Part shown: positions 8,576-17,531 of the stretch, one piece after another
Layout of the letters: each line of letters begins with the position of its first letter
Numbering within the stretch: position 1 is the first letter of the stretch
Source: Lactococcus lactis
GTDB lineage: Bacteria; Bacillota; Bacilli; Lactobacillales; Streptococcaceae
Assembly: GCF_029023865.1 (NCBI RefSeq)
Contig: NZ_CP118969.1
Location: forward strand, 2,418,001-2,482,000
DNA length: 64,000 nucleotides
Direction of reading: 5' to 3'
The notes under the pieces: model-generated
Database searches by the model: none
What the model was told of the DNA's origin: nothing
Seen by the model: only the letters and a program-made list of their open reading frames with translations
Position numbers and translations under genes: made by a program

Positions 8576-8660
8576 AAAGTTACTGACAAAAATTCTATCA
8601 CTCCTATCTGCTTGCTTACGCAACTTACAGACTGAGCGATAATTTTGTCAGTAACTTTTT
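8576..8660. terminator. Long inverted repeat terminator between converging genes
   Basis: AAAAGTTACTGACAAAA at the left is mirrored by TTTTGTCAGTAACTTTT at the right around a large loop, with T-runs on both strands. It can end both the AroQ gene and the converging gene at 8661. The arms carry the ACTGACA word seen all over this window. Confidence 0.65.
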
Positions 8661-9107
8661 TTATAATTTAAATTGTCCAGCTAAACTGTCTCGCAACATC
8701 ATGTATTCTAATTGCGGCAAATCAAGCAGAACCAATTTACTATTTTCTAAAAGATTATTTTCTTTCAAGCTGTTAAGAAAACCTTTAATTTCTGTTGTTC
8801 CCAAATAGAGACACTCAACAAGAATAATATGTTTTTCCTTGGTCATCTGACCGATAAATCGCGAAAAATCTTCTGGAGTCAGTGCCTGATCAATATCTGA
8901 ACGACCAACTACCACTAAATCCTCGTTTTCATCTTTAACTGTAGCAGCAAGCTCTTTAAAGATTCCAGAATTTATCTTTTGATCTTTACTTTCCGCTTCA
9001 ATAGACTCTTCAATTTCAGCATATGCGCCTCGGTCAATCATCGCGACAGTTGCAATTTCACCATATTTTAAAGCAGTCAGTGAATCTTTCAAATCATTGA
9101 GTTCCAT
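8661..9107 (-). CDS. Hypothetical protein, 148 residues
   Basis: Not recognised. The protein alternates helix-like and strand-like stretches (DLVVVGRSDIDQALTPEDFSR, KHIILVECLYLG, SKLVLLDLPQLEYMML), which suggests a small soluble alpha/beta fold. There is no signal peptide or membrane segment. It is monocistronic, sharing a terminator with the converging AroQ gene. The ATG at 9107 has only a weak Shine-Dalgarno. Confidence 0.7.
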   Translation of the reverse strand: MELNDLKDSLTALKYGEIATVAMIDRGAYAEIEESIEAESKDQKINSGIFKELAATVKDENEDLVVVGRSDIDQALTPEDFSRFIGQMTKEKHIILVECLYLGTTEIKGFLNSLKENNLLENSKLVLLDLPQLEYMMLRDSLAGQFKL

Positions 9108-9284
9108 ATTTTCCTATGCAAATCTACTTTTAGTAAAAAGTATTAAGATTCGCTTCCTTTCTCGCATTAAATTCATAAAACCTATCTCAAGTTTACACTG
9201 ACTTTGTGAATTTTTCAAAAAATATGGCTCTTTTTGTGATTTCAACTTTGATTTAAAGTTTTATCAGTAAAAAATAAGTGCCAT

Positions 9285-9525
9285 TTGCTATAATAAAACT
9301 ATAACAAAGAAAGGACTTTTTATTATGAAATTTAAATTTAAAGGAATCAATTATTACGAGGACTCAGAAAACAATTATGTCGGTGCCACAAACACTTGCT
9401 CAATCGTCAAAGAATTCGCTGATTTCCAAGCAGCTATTGACTATGTTGCTGAACACAAAGGATTCTTGATTGCCGAAGACGGAAAAACTGCCTTCAACGT
9501 TTTGACAATTACTGAAAACAACTAA
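9285..9525 (+). CDS. Small conserved protein with a paralogue at 42191 (CDS 9325-9525)
   Basis: 66 residues from the ATG at 9325, preceded by AAAGGA and by an extended -10 (TGCTATAAT) near 9290 that is included in the interval. It starts MKFKFKGINYYEDSENNYVG and aligns along its length with the 67-residue product at 42191-42394: both share MKF.FKG, the Y-E-(D/E) block, NYVG-T, a central acidic helix and the (H)HGF...EDGK.AF core. The function is unknown; the shared fold and short length suggest a small regulatory or stress protein. It stands alone with its own terminator. Confidence 0.78.
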
Positions 9526-9541
9526 AATATTTAAATGGTCC

Positions 9542-9577
9542 AAAAAATCACTGACAGGCTTTGTCAGTGATTTTTTA
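9542..9577. terminator. Bidirectional terminator (small protein / glnA)
   Basis: AAATCACTGACA pairs with TGTCAGTGATTT around GGCTT, with A-run and T-run outside. It sits between the small gene ending at 9525 and the converging glnA stop at 9584. Confidence 0.8.
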
Positions 9578-9583
9578 TATCAA

Positions 9584-10924
9584 TTAATAAAGTTCTAAAT
9601 AGTTATCAATTTCCCATTGCGATACGAATTGTGCATAGCTTGCCCATTCAATGCGTTTTGCTTCAACAAAGTTAACCAAAACATGTTCTCCAAGCGCTTC
9701 AGTCACAATTGTATCTTCACGCAATGCTTTAACGGCATTGTGCAAAGTAGATGGCAAATCTGTAATACCATGTGCTTTACGTTCTTCTTCTGTCATTACG
9801 TAAATATTTGATTCGATTGCTTCTGGCGCTTCCAATTTATGTTCAACACCGTCAAGACCAGCTGCCAATAGAACAGCCAATGCAAGATATGGATTTGCTG
9901 TTGGGTCAACCGCACGAAGTTCAACACGAGTTGACAAACCACGTGAAGCAGGTACGCGAATCAAAGGTGATCTGTTACGTCCAGCCCAAGCGACATAAAC
10001 GGGTGCTTCATAACCAGGAACCAAACGTTTATATGAGTTAACAGTTGGGTTTGTAATTGCTGTAAAGTTATAAGCATGTTTCAAAAGTCCAGCAATAAAG
10101 CTATGTGCAACATCTGAAAGTCCCATATCTCCTGTTGGATCAGCAAAGGCATTGGCACCATCTTCTGTAAATAAAGACATGTTACAATGCATCCCAGAAC
10201 CGTTGATTCCGTGAACTGGTTTTGCCATAAACGTTGCATGTAAACCATGTTTACGCGCAATTGTTTTAACAACAAGCTTAAAGATTTGAATATTATCACA
10301 AGCTTTCAAAGCATTGGCATATTTAAAGTCAATTTCGTGTTGACCGATTGCTACTTCGTGGTGAGAAGCTTCAACTTCAAAACCAAGGTCTGTCAATACA
10401 TTTACGATTTCACGTCTTGTGTTTCCAGCGAGGTCAGTTGGTGCAAGGTCAAAATAACCACCTTTATCATTCACTTCAAGTGTTGGTTCATCATTTTCAT
10501 TAAGTTTGAAAAGGAAGAACTCTGGTTCAGGTCCAAGGTTAAAGCTCTTGAAGCCCAATTTTTCCATTGATTTAAGGTTACGTTTCAAGACACCGCGTGG
10601 GTCTCCAGCGAAAGGTTCACCTTCTGGAGTGTAAACATCACAAATTACACCTGCCACTTTACCATACTCATCTCCCCAAGGAAAAACAATCCAAGTGTCA
10701 AGGTCTGGATAAAGATACATGTCTGATTCATTGATACGAACGAATCCTTCGATTGATGAACCGTCAAACATCATTTTGTTTTCAAACAATTTGTCCAATT
10801 GTTCATCTGTAGCTGGAACTTCAACGTTTTTAAGTGTTCCAAGAATGTCTGTAAACATCAAACGCAAGAATTTAATATCCTTTTCTTTGACGTCGCGACG
10901 AATGTCTGCTGCTGTGATTGTCAT
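9584..10924 (-). CDS. glnA: Glutamine synthetase type I
   Basis: 446 residues, the usual length of Gram-positive GSI-alpha. Visible signatures are the N-terminal [10 protein letters not shown] block, GPEPEFFLF, the [12 protein letters not shown] metal region, [13 protein letters not shown] (ATP/metal) and [10 protein letters not shown]. It makes glutamine from glutamate, ammonia and ATP and in Firmicutes signals nitrogen status to GlnR. It lies 61 bp downstream of glnR on the same strand, the classic glnRA operon. SD AGGAG precedes the ATG. Confidence 0.97.
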   Translation of the reverse strand: MTITAADIRRDVKEKDIKFLRLMFTDILGTLKNVEVPATDEQLDKLFENKMMFDGSSIEGFVRINESDMYLYPDLDTWIVFPWGDEYGKVAGVICDVYTPEGEPFAGDPRGVLKRNLKSMEKLGFKSFNLGPEPEFFLFKLNENDEPTLEVNDKGGYFDLAPTDLAGNTRREIVNVLTDLGFEVEASHHEVAIGQHEIDFKYANALKACDNIQIFKLVVKTIARKHGLHATFMAKPVHGINGSGMHCNMSLFTEDGANAFADPTGDMGLSDVAHSFIAGLLKHAYNFTAITNPTVNSYKRLVPGYEAPVYVAWAGRNRSPLIRVPASRGLSTRVELRAVDPTANPYLALAVLLAAGLDGVEHKLEAPEAIESNIYVMTEEERKAHGITDLPSTLHNAVKALREDTIVTEALGEHVLVNFVEAKRIEWASYAQFVSQWEIDNYLELY

Positions 10925-10985
10925 GCTTTACTCTCCTAGTTAAATTTTCGCTGTAAACTTAGTTGACAAATAAAGTAAACTAAAC

Positions 10986-11354
10986 TTACATCCGCGGTTG
11001 GGTAAAATGAGTGGGATCAGGAGTTCCGAATCTACCTTGTTGGGCAAATTCGCGTTCAAGTGCATGGTGGACTTCTCCGATAGATAAAGTTTGAGCCTTC
11101 TTAGCATCCCTTTTGGCATAAATTTCTTTGATATCTGCAATATTATTACCTTCTTGCAATAAGTCAGCAATATCAAATAGAGCATCTATGTCATTGAGCG
11201 AATACATGCGACGATTACCGTCACTTCGCTCCGGGAAAATAAGCTCTTGCTCTTCGTAATAACGAATCTGCCTTGCGCTTAGGTCAGTGAGTTTCATGAC
11301 AGTTCCTATTGGAAGTACCGCCATAGAGCGTCTTAATTCACGTTCTTTCACCAA
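10986..11354 (-). CDS. glnR: MerR-family nitrogen repressor GlnR
   Basis: 122 residues. The MerR-type winged helix is clear (MAVLPIGTVMKLTDLSARQIRYYEEQELIFPERSDG, split here by positions 11-45), followed by NRRMYSLNDIDAL and a short C-terminal tail that senses feedback-inhibited glutamine synthetase. It represses glnRA when glutamine is plentiful. The start is a GTG at 11354 behind GGAGG. A perfect GlnR box lies just upstream of its promoter, so it should regulate itself. Confidence 0.95.
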   Translation of the reverse strand: MVKERELRRSMAVLPIGTVMKLTDLSARQIRYYEEQELIFPERSDGNRRMYSLNDIDALFDIADLLQEGNNIADIKEIYAKRDAKKAQTLSIGEVHHALEREFAQQGRFGTPDPTHFTQPRM

Positions 11355-11374
11355 ATCTCGCCTCCATGCCTTTC

Positions 11375-11427
11375 ATTATAGACCTTGTTATTAGCAAAGT
11401 CAAGTTTTAATGTGAGATTTTCTCACA
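11375..11427 (-). promoter_or_regulatory. glnR promoter with GlnR operator
   Basis: TTGACT (11398-11403) and TATAAT (11375-11380) are 17 bases apart. Eight bases upstream of the -35 lies TGTGAGATTTTCTCACA (11411-11427), a perfect inverted repeat matching the known GlnR/TnrA box TGTNA-N7-TNACA. Confidence 0.85.
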
Positions 11428-11451
11428 TCGGTTTATTTTATTTGAAATATT

Positions 11452-11889
11452 TTATACAATTTCATCCAATAATCTTTGACAACCCGTCTTAACAAGTTGA
11501 TAAGTTTCTTGGAAATCGCCCGTAAACCATGGATCTGGAACACCTTGTTCTAAAAGCATCGCGATTTTTTGACTCGTTCCTTCTGGTGCCATTTTTCTAA
11601 GATTTTCTAAATTGGATTCATCCATTGCGATAATTTTATCAAATTCATAAAAATCTTCACTACTGATTTTTTGACTTCCTTTTTGAAGGTCAAAAGCAAT
11701 CTTTTGTTCTTTTAGTTTTGTTTGGGTTCCAGAATGAATTGGATTTCCATGCTCCCAAGAAGAAGTTGCTCGACTTTCAATCAAAAAATTTGATTCATTT
11801 CCTGCCTTTTCAACTAAATCTTTCATGACAAATTCTGCCATTGGGCTACGACAAATATTTCCTAAACAGACAAAAACAATCTTTTCCAT
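11452..11889 (-). CDS. Low-molecular-weight protein-tyrosine phosphatase
   Basis: 145 residues. The P-loop CLGNICRS (Cys8, Arg14 of the CX5R motif) opens the protein, and the general-acid motif reads VPDPWF near residue 117. These define the LMW-PTP family, which removes phosphate from tyrosine in regulatory proteins, often in capsule or exopolysaccharide control; no such genes are nearby. It is monocistronic, 62 bp past a separate short promoter region. AAGGAAG precedes the ATG. Confidence 0.93.
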   Translation of the reverse strand: MEKIVFVCLGNICRSPMAEFVMKDLVEKAGNESNFLIESRATSSWEHGNPIHSGTQTKLKEQKIAFDLQKGSQKISSEDFYEFDKIIAMDESNLENLRKMAPEGTSQKIAMLLEQGVPDPWFTGDFQETYQLVKTGCQRLLDEIV

Positions 11890-12032
11890 GACTTCCTTAC
11901 TTTATATCATTTATAAATTAACTAATTTTGAGCATTTATTCTATTATACCCTATTTCACAAGATATTACTGACAGAATTCTAAAATGAAAAAGTCTGCCA
12001 AAATTTGACAAACTTTTTTACTGACAGACGAA

Positions 12033-12197
12033 CTAATCTTTCTGCTTAATTTTTTTCTTTTTTTCCTTCAATTTTTTATAAATTTTATTGTTATCTACCA
12101 AAACTTTACTTTCATTATTTTTAAAAGAATTTTGGAGTTGTTCAACCTCCCGAAAAATATCACTTTTAGGTTGAGGGGCAGGTGTAATTACTGACAT
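12033..12197 (-). CDS. Small lysine-rich hypothetical protein, 54 residues
   Basis: An ORF of 54 codons starting MSVITPAPQPKSDIF, with AAGGAGA just before the ATG at 12197. The N-terminus is proline-rich. The C-terminal half is a strongly basic helix (IYKKLKEKKKKIKQKD), which would favour nucleic-acid or membrane contact. No family recognised. It lies between the phosphatase and the ABC locus on the same strand and ends close to a repeat with ACTGACAGA arms. Confidence 0.5.
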   Translation of the reverse strand: MSVITPAPQPKSDIFREVEQLQNSFKNNESKVLVDNNKIYKKLKEKKKKIKQKD

Positions 12198-12373
12198 AAG
12201 TTCTCCTTATCTTTCATTCGACTTATCTCTTAATCGGAAACAATTATTAGAAAATATATAAACCAAATAATGTAGTATTATTTCGCATTAATTCCCTTTC
12301 ACTAAAAAAATACATCCATATAACCGATTTCTTTTGCCGCTTCATCAAAATTTGTCACCAAAGTCAGTCCTTT

Positions 12374-12919
12374 TTAGGACAATAGATAAGCTTGGTCACA
12401 GAAATGTTCAATTTCCTTGAGATTGTGTGAGGTTAATAAAACAATTTTTTCTTGAGCGATTTTTTTCACTTCTTCATAAACTAGGGCTTTTTTGGAAACG
12501 TCAAGCCCACTGAATAGCTCGTCAATGATTAAAATATCACAGTCGATAGAAAATGATAAAATTGTCGCAAAAAGCTCTTTCATTCCTAAAGAAAATTGGC
12601 CAATTCTCTTTTTCGCAAATTTATCTGCACCAAAAGTAAGACTTAACTCTCTTGCTCTATCCTGTTCACTATTTTTCAAAATTTTAAAATAATCATGCAT
12701 TTTTAAACTTTCTTCAAAAGATTCTACATCGGGAAGATAAGCGACACGCCCATTTTCTATTTCTCCTTGAGAAAATCCAATTTCTCCTGAAAGAATGCCG
12801 AAAAGTGTACTTTTCCCAATCCCATTTCGTCCAATCAGACCGTACAAACCATTTTCAGAAATCTCAAAATTAAGCGGAGCAATGTCTGGTATCTTTAAAT
12901 TTTTTATTTTTAATATCAT
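12374..12919 (-). CDS. ABC transporter ATP-binding protein, C-terminally truncated
   Basis: 181 residues with a full set of ATPase motifs: Walker A GRNGIGKST (about 30-38), signature FSLGMKE (about 114), Walker B CDILIIDEL (about 134) and the switch histidine in TSHNLKE. It powers the permease encoded just upstream, whose stop overlaps its ATG by 4 bases. The reading frame continues after the TAA for 23 more plausible codons (KGLTLVTNFDEAAKEIGY and onward to a TAG at 12302), so a single AAA-to-TAA change may have shortened it. All catalytic motifs are kept, so it may still work. Confidence 0.85.
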   Translation of the reverse strand: MILKIKNLKIPDIAPLNFEISENGLYGLIGRNGIGKSTLFGILSGEIGFSQGEIENGRVAYLPDVESFEESLKMHDYFKILKNSEQDRARELSLTFGADKFAKKRIGQFSLGMKELFATILSFSIDCDILIIDELFSGLDVSKKALVYEEVKKIAQEKIVLLTSHNLKEIEHFCDQAYLLS

Positions 12920-14100
12920 GAGATTCTCCTTGTTTTTTGATTTTTAATAATGAAGACAGAGATGAGCAAAAATAATACACTTAAAGAAAGTAGATAGCCA
13001 GCCCCGATTAATATAGAATATTTTCCAAAAAGAGCACTAGGATTTCCAAAAAGTTTTAGAGGTTCAAGATAAGAAAGTGGCACAAAACGTCTAATTGAAA
13101 TTATCCAAGAAACATTTCCTATCATCGAATATCCCATGACAAATAGAGCTATAACCCCAACAACAACCATACTCCGTTTTACAAAAACAGAAATCAAGGC
13201 ACCTAATGAAGCCAAGAAAAAGATGACAAAAAACAGATAGAGGATACTTCCTAAATCCAAAATTCCATTTGGAATTGTGAGATTAGTCAAAGTAAATCCT
13301 GTTTTCAAATCCGAATCACCAAGATAGGCGGGATAATTCCATGCTCCAAAACCATTCACCACCCCAATTACCAGAAAATAAATGATACTAGAAATAATAA
13401 TCCAAGCAAAGGTCGCTAAAGTTCCAGATAAAACTTTTATAATTAAATTTTTCTGCAAATCAATTCCCGCAAATCGATAAAATCTGTTTTCTTTTGATTC
13501 ATAACTAGTGGCGACAAGGATTGAAACCATGGAAGCAAATAAGACAATGAATAGACTACTCGTTAAAATTGGAATGAACTGCTGATGAAAATTTCCAAAA
13601 GCATGAGATTGCATGGTAGGCATTGCTTCAAAATCTAACTTTCTCTCTTGAACTGTCTTGATATACTTAATTTCTGCTTTCAGGAATTTATCTTGACCAG
13701 ATGATGATTGGTTACCATTTTGTTTAAAATACAACTGGTCAATTTCTTTTTGTAAATGATAATATTCATTAATGTCATTGACGCCTATAGCTGCGATTTG
13801 TTTTTGATAGATGTTATCTTTTTGCTTTAAGTCACTCAATGTATTATTTAGATTATCATCTTCTGCCTTCACTTTTGTGGTTTTTAGGCTTTCTTCAGTA
13901 GTTTCAATGTTATCCTGAACTGATTTTTCATTAGTCTGTACCTCTTGAACAAGGCTAGTGATGTTATTTTTAAAAATATTAGTAAAAGAAATTGTATTAT
14001 ATACACTATAAACTATGATTAAGGAAGAAATCAAAGCTAATAAGTATCTGTTTCTTTTGTTTAGAATAAACTTTTTTAATTCAAATTTGAAGTATTTCAT
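12916..14100 (-). CDS. ABC-2 type permease with large extracellular coiled-coil loop
   Basis: 394 residues. One membrane segment at about 19-37 is followed by a polar, coiled-coil-rich extracellular part (about 45-170, with QTNEKSVQDNIETTEESLKT) and then five further membrane segments between about 175 and 390. This layout fits bacteriocin or peptide export and immunity permeases. It forms an operon with the ATPase gene (4-bp overlap) and follows the secreted-peptide gene after a hairpin. The substrate is inferred, not shown, to be the neighbouring peptide. Confidence 0.8.
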   Translation of the reverse strand: MKYFKFELKKFILNKRNRYLLALISSLIIVYSVYNTISFTNIFKNNITSLVQEVQTNEKSVQDNIETTEESLKTTKVKAEDDNLNNTLSDLKQKDNIYQKQIAAIGVNDINEYYHLQKEIDQLYFKQNGNQSSSGQDKFLKAEIKYIKTVQERKLDFEAMPTMQSHAFGNFHQQFIPILTSSLFIVLFASMVSILVATSYESKENRFYRFAGIDLQKNLIIKVLSGTLATFAWIIISSIIYFLVIGVVNGFGAWNYPAYLGDSDLKTGFTLTNLTIPNGILDLGSILYLFFVIFFLASLGALISVFVKRSMVVVGVIALFVMGYSMIGNVSWIISIRRFVPLSYLEPLKLFGNPSALFGKYSILIGAGYLLSLSVLFLLISVFIIKNQKTRRIS

Positions 14101-14131
14101 TTAATCACCTCTCAATCAAAAATAATCATTA

Positions 14132-14163
14132 AATAGGAGTAAGTGAGGTAGCTTACTCCTATT
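14132..14163 (-). terminator. Hairpin between peptide gene and ABC genes (attenuator)
   Basis: A 12-bp stem (AATAGGAGTAAG with CTTACTCCTATT) starts 4 bases after the peptide stop. On the minus strand it is followed by a mixed T-rich tract rather than a clean T-run, so partial read-through into the ABC genes is likely. It would keep the peptide in excess over the transporter. Confidence 0.55.
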
Positions 14164-14166
14164 CCA

Positions 14167-14457
14167 TCAATAATGATAATAAGTAGTTACTTGTTTTGCC
14201 GGTTGACTTTGTCCGACAGAATTTACTACCGTGTAGTAAATTGTACTTGTGGTGGTTGTATAAGAACCTCCATGAAGGATATTCACATAATCATAATAAT
14301 CCGTTGTTCCTGTAGAAACATTATTTAGATAGTAAGTAACTGAACTTGTTTTTACATAGGTGACTTGAGTCGCAGATACAGAAGTTACCCCTATCGCACC
14401 TGTCGTAACAAGTAAAGTTGATAAGACAAAGATTTGTTTTTTCAAATTCATTTTCAT
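14167..14457 (-). CDS. Secreted Tyr/Thr-rich peptide, candidate bacteriocin (lactococcin 972-like)
   Basis: 96 residues. A Sec signal peptide covers residues 1-29 (two Lys, hydrophobic core FVLSTLLVTTGAIGV, cleavage after SVSA). The mature 67-residue peptide has no Cys or Trp and is very rich in Tyr, Thr, Ser and Val, ending KQVTTYYHY. Size, Sec leader, a central His-Gly-Gly-Ser patch, an aromatic C-terminus and a partner ABC system loosely recall lactococcin 972-family peptides, but sequence similarity is weak. AGAGG precedes the ATG. It lies between an Rgg-type regulator and ABC genes. Other options are a wall-associated adhesin fragment or a signalling precursor. Confidence 0.65.
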   Translation of the reverse strand: MKMNLKKQIFVLSTLLVTTGAIGVTSVSATQVTYVKTSSVTYYLNNVSTGTTDYYDYVNILHGGSYTTTTSTIYYTVVNSVGQSQPAKQVTTYYHY

Positions 14458-14479
14458 AATTTACCTCTTTCTGCCCAAA

Positions 14480-14668
14480 TTCAGAAAGAAATTATCTTTT
14501 CTGAATCAAGCTGATGATATTTTTCTCATGTTGAGAGCTTCCTTTCATTTTTTACTTTGTTTTCTTGGCTGCGCTCAGTAGCTTGCGAATTTGTCCATTG
14601 GTTTTTCCTCGTTTGTTTTTATTTTTGTCTCCTTAACTTTATTGTAGCACCGATTTCGAAAGCACAAA
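14480..14668 (-). promoter_or_regulatory. Promoter and structured leader of the secreted-peptide gene
   Basis: An extended -10 (TGCTACAAT, core at 14641-14646) follows a small palindrome TTTCGAAA that could be a regulator site. The roughly 180-base leader carries AAGGAGAC and GAGGAAAAACC before tiny frames (one is MDKFASY), and a hairpin of TTCAGAAA with TTTCTGAA close to the real Shine-Dalgarno. The long leader suggests control after initiation. A terminator formed by 11-bp arms at 14671-14694 overlaps the stop of the upstream rgg gene and isolates this promoter. Confidence 0.45.
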
Positions 14669-14676
14669 AAAAAGAT

Positions 14677-15561
14677 TCAAATTGAATCTTTTCCTAGAAT
14701 ATCACTTAACCATTGAGGAAAATTATAGTTTTTCACATATTTATCATAGAGTTTTTGGTAGGTTTTTGCTAAATTTATACTTCCTTCCCAATCAAAAATT
14801 TCGATGACCTTTTTCATGCTATCAATTCCCAGAAGTCGTTCTTCGCCTTGACCATAAAAAATACAATAATAACCTTTAGTAAAGCGATAAATCAATCTAG
14901 AATATGCGTCTTTTTCATGACAATATGCTTTGACCAGAGCCAGACATTCTTGCGCTTCCTTTTCTTTCCCTTCTTGGATACAAGTCACTGCTCCGCGACA
15001 GGCGATTTGACAAATAATTTTGCGATAACGTGTACGATTGGCTAACCTTTGATGATGATGGCTCAAATCTTGAATAATTGCTTTTATCATTTCTGACGAA
15101 AATTGCTCAATGGTATCTGACAAAATGAGAAGTTCATAAAAACTAAATATTTCAATTCCAAAAATAAAAGAACTTAACTCAACCACTTCGTTTTCTGGCA
15201 ACTTTTCTAAGCGTGCTTTGGCACAAAGAGCAATCAAATGTTCGCCAATTTGCTCACATTGCCAGGCAATGTCTTTTAGTTCTTCAATATTATTATTCGT
15301 TGCCGCTTGGTCGATTTTACTAAATAATTCTTCGTAAAAACTATGTTTAAAATTATTGAGATAATAATCATATTCAGAAAGTTCCAAGTGAAGAAATTCA
15401 AGCAAAGCATCAATTTGATCAAGATTTAAATAACCTTCTCCACTAAAAAAACGAGAGAGACTACTTTTAGGAATTCCTGTTTTTTTGATAATTTCATTTT
15501 TCGTGATTTCTTTAGCTTCACAGAGTTCTTGAAGTTTTAAACCATAGTATTGATTAACCAT
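14677..15561 (-). CDS. Rgg/MutR-family transcriptional regulator
   Basis: 294 residues. N-terminal helix-turn-helix (LQELCEAKEITKNEIIKKTG, then IPKSSLSRFFSGEGYLNLDQ). The remaining residues are all helical, in TPR-like pairs, typical of Rgg proteins that bind short peptide pheromones. Rgg regulators usually control an adjacent secreted peptide or bacteriocin operon, and here one lies directly downstream on the same strand. No obvious SHP-type pheromone gene was seen next to it. A TATAAT precedes the gene and GGAGAG precedes the ATG. Its terminator overlaps its stop codon. Confidence 0.85.
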   Translation of the reverse strand: MVNQYYGLKLQELCEAKEITKNEIIKKTGIPKSSLSRFFSGEGYLNLDQIDALLEFLHLELSEYDYYLNNFKHSFYEELFSKIDQAATNNNIEELKDIAWQCEQIGEHLIALCAKARLEKLPENEVVELSSFIFGIEIFSFYELLILSDTIEQFSSEMIKAIIQDLSHHHQRLANRTRYRKIICQIACRGAVTCIQEGKEKEAQECLALVKAYCHEKDAYSRLIYRFTKGYYCIFYGQGEERLLGIDSMKKVIEIFDWEGSINLAKTYQKLYDKYVKNYNFPQWLSDILGKDSI

Positions 15562-15697
15562 TTGTCTTGTCTCTCCAGTCGTAACTTTATGGTCATATTA
15601 TATACTTTTTTCATTATTGTTACAACGGCAGGAATTTATGTAATATAAAAAAGCCCGTCAAGCTTTGACAAACCTTTTTACTGACAGATACTAACTG

Positions 15698-16699
15698 TCA
15701 ATCTTCTTCATTGTAAACATAACCTAGGTGTTCATAGGCTCTTTGGGTCACCTTACGTCCCTGTTTAGTTCTCATCAAAAATCCTTTTTGAATCAAATAA
15801 GGTTCATACATATCCTCGACCGTTTCACGGTCTTCGGCAATGTTTACCGCCAAAGTTCCAATCCCAACAGGACCACCGTGGTACATTTCAATCATTGTGC
15901 GGAGAATTTTTTGGTCAATATAGTCCAAACCAGCGGCATCAACATCAAGAATAGACAAGGCCTTATCGGTAATTGCTTTATCCACTCGGCCATCCCCCAT
16001 TATTTGAGCAAAATCACGCACTCGTTTAAGTAAACGATTGGCAATCCGCGGAGTCCCTCGACTACGTAAAGCAATCTCTAAAGCGGCATTATCAATAACT
16101 TCGACTTCAAAAATATCAGCTGTTCTTTTAACAATTTCTTCCAAATCACGCTCTTGATAATACTCCATATGACTTGAAATTCCAAAACGGGCACGCAATG
16201 GATTCGAAAGCATTCCAGCTCTTGTTGTTGCCCCAACTAGAGTAAATGGCGGCAAATCTAAATGAACCGAGCGTGAACCATCACCAGAACCAAGCATAAT
16301 ATCAATGTAGAAATCTTCCATAGCGCTATAAAGAACTTCTTCAACTTGCATTGGCATCCGATGAATTTCATCAATAAATAGCACATCGCCAGGTTCCAAT
16401 TCATTCAAAATCGCAACTAAATCTCCTGGCTTTTCAATGGCAGGACCCGCTGTTTGTTTAATATTAACCCCCAACTCATTGGCAATGACAAATGCCATTG
16501 TTGTCTTACCAAGTCCCGGAGGGCCAAAAAGTAACACGTGGTCCAAAACTTCTTCACGCATTTTTGCTGCTTTAATAAAGATTTCTAATTGTTCTTTGAC
16601 TTTATCTTGACCAATATATTGATTAAAAAATTGCGGACGTAGAGATTTTTCAATACCGTAATCTTCTTCCATTGGCTCTTTGTTTAATATATCGTTCAT
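15698..16699 (-). CDS. ruvB: Holliday junction branch-migration helicase RuvB
   Basis: 333 residues. AAA+ motifs: Walker A GPPGLGKT (about 59-66), Walker [10 protein letters not shown] (about 107-115), sensor 1 LVGATTRAG, arginine finger region RARFGI, and the C-terminal winged helix ([26 protein letters not shown], split at about 270-296). RuvB hexamers drive branch migration with RuvA. It lies 126 bp downstream of ruvA on the same strand, with TTTACTGACAGA repeats in the gap. Confidence 0.97.
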   Translation of the reverse strand: MNDILNKEPMEEDYGIEKSLRPQFFNQYIGQDKVKEQLEIFIKAAKMREEVLDHVLLFGPPGLGKTTMAFVIANELGVNIKQTAGPAIEKPGDLVAILNELEPGDVLFIDEIHRMPMQVEEVLYSAMEDFYIDIMLGSGDGSRSVHLDLPPFTLVGATTRAGMLSNPLRARFGISSHMEYYQERDLEEIVKRTADIFEVEVIDNAALEIALRSRGTPRIANRLLKRVRDFAQIMGDGRVDKAITDKALSILDVDAAGLDYIDQKILRTMIEMYHGGPVGIGTLAVNIAEDRETVEDMYEPYLIQKGFLMRTKQGRKVTQRAYEHLGYVYNEED

Positions 16700-16825
16700 C
16701 TTATCTTGTAATTCTCCTTTTAGAGATGATTTTTGATAACTTATGAGAAGCTGTCAGTAAATTTTACTGACAGAAAGACTTTAATGACTATTTTTGATGT
16801 CTGTCAGTTCTTTCTTCAAACTTTT

Positions 16826-17419
16826 TTATTTCATCATAAGTTTTAAGGCTGATTTGATATATTCTTCGCTGGTCAGACCTGTTTCTTGAGCTAATTTTTT
16901 CTCAATTTTCTTCAATTCTGTTGCTTTATAACCCAAAGCTTGCAGCGCTTCAATCGCTTCTTCCAAAGCAAGATTGCCAGCAGGTCCAGCATCAAGAAGA
17001 GAAATACCTACAGTTCCTGTCGCATCAAATTTCCCAGCCAAATCAAGCACCATCTGCATGGCTGTTTTTTTACCAACTCCTGGAAATTTAGTTAAATACT
17101 TGATATCACTATTGTCAATAGCAGTGATTAAACCTTCGTTATCAGCCGCCGCAATGATGGCCAGAGCTGATTTTGGCCCAATCCCAGAAACGCTGATCAG
17201 ACGTAAGAATAAAGCTTTTTCGGCCTCGTTAACAAAACCATAGAGGCTGTGGGCATCTTCGCGAATGACTTGATGAACATAAATTTTTACTTCTGTGTTC
17301 ATCAAAGCAGACCAAGCGTAAGGGTTAGCTACACTGATAAGATAACCAATTCCTGCTACATCAATTACAATATTTGTTGGGGAAATTTTTACTAATTTTC
17401 CATTAAGATATTCAAACAT
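16826..17419 (-). CDS. ruvA: Holliday junction branch-migration protein RuvA
   Basis: 197 residues, the usual length. N-terminal OB domain ([20 protein letters not shown]), two helix-hairpin-helix motifs ([13 protein letters not shown] and [13 protein letters not shown]), and domain III that contacts RuvB ([20 protein letters not shown]). RuvA holds the four-way junction flat for RuvB. It lies between mutL and ruvB, a repair cluster conserved in streptococci and lactococci. Confidence 0.97.
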   Translation of the reverse strand: MFEYLNGKLVKISPTNIVIDVAGIGYLISVANPYAWSALMNTEVKIYVHQVIREDAHSLYGFVNEAEKALFLRLISVSGIGPKSALAIIAAADNEGLITAIDNSDIKYLTKFPGVGKKTAMQMVLDLAGKFDATGTVGISLLDAGPAGNLALEEAIEALQALGYKATELKKIEKKLAQETGLTSEEYIKSALKLMMK

Positions 17420-17531
17420 TTTTTTACTTTTCTAATTTTTTTGATTGACAAACTCCCTTATTCAAGTCTGTCAGTAGTTTTTATCTATTTTTTTACTGAC
17501 CAACTTCATCATTAATCTGTTTAGTCACTTT

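Noticed and set aside
9617-10943. Several plus-strand frames opposite glnA and glnR
   Set aside because: All are shadows of strongly conserved genes on the other strand.
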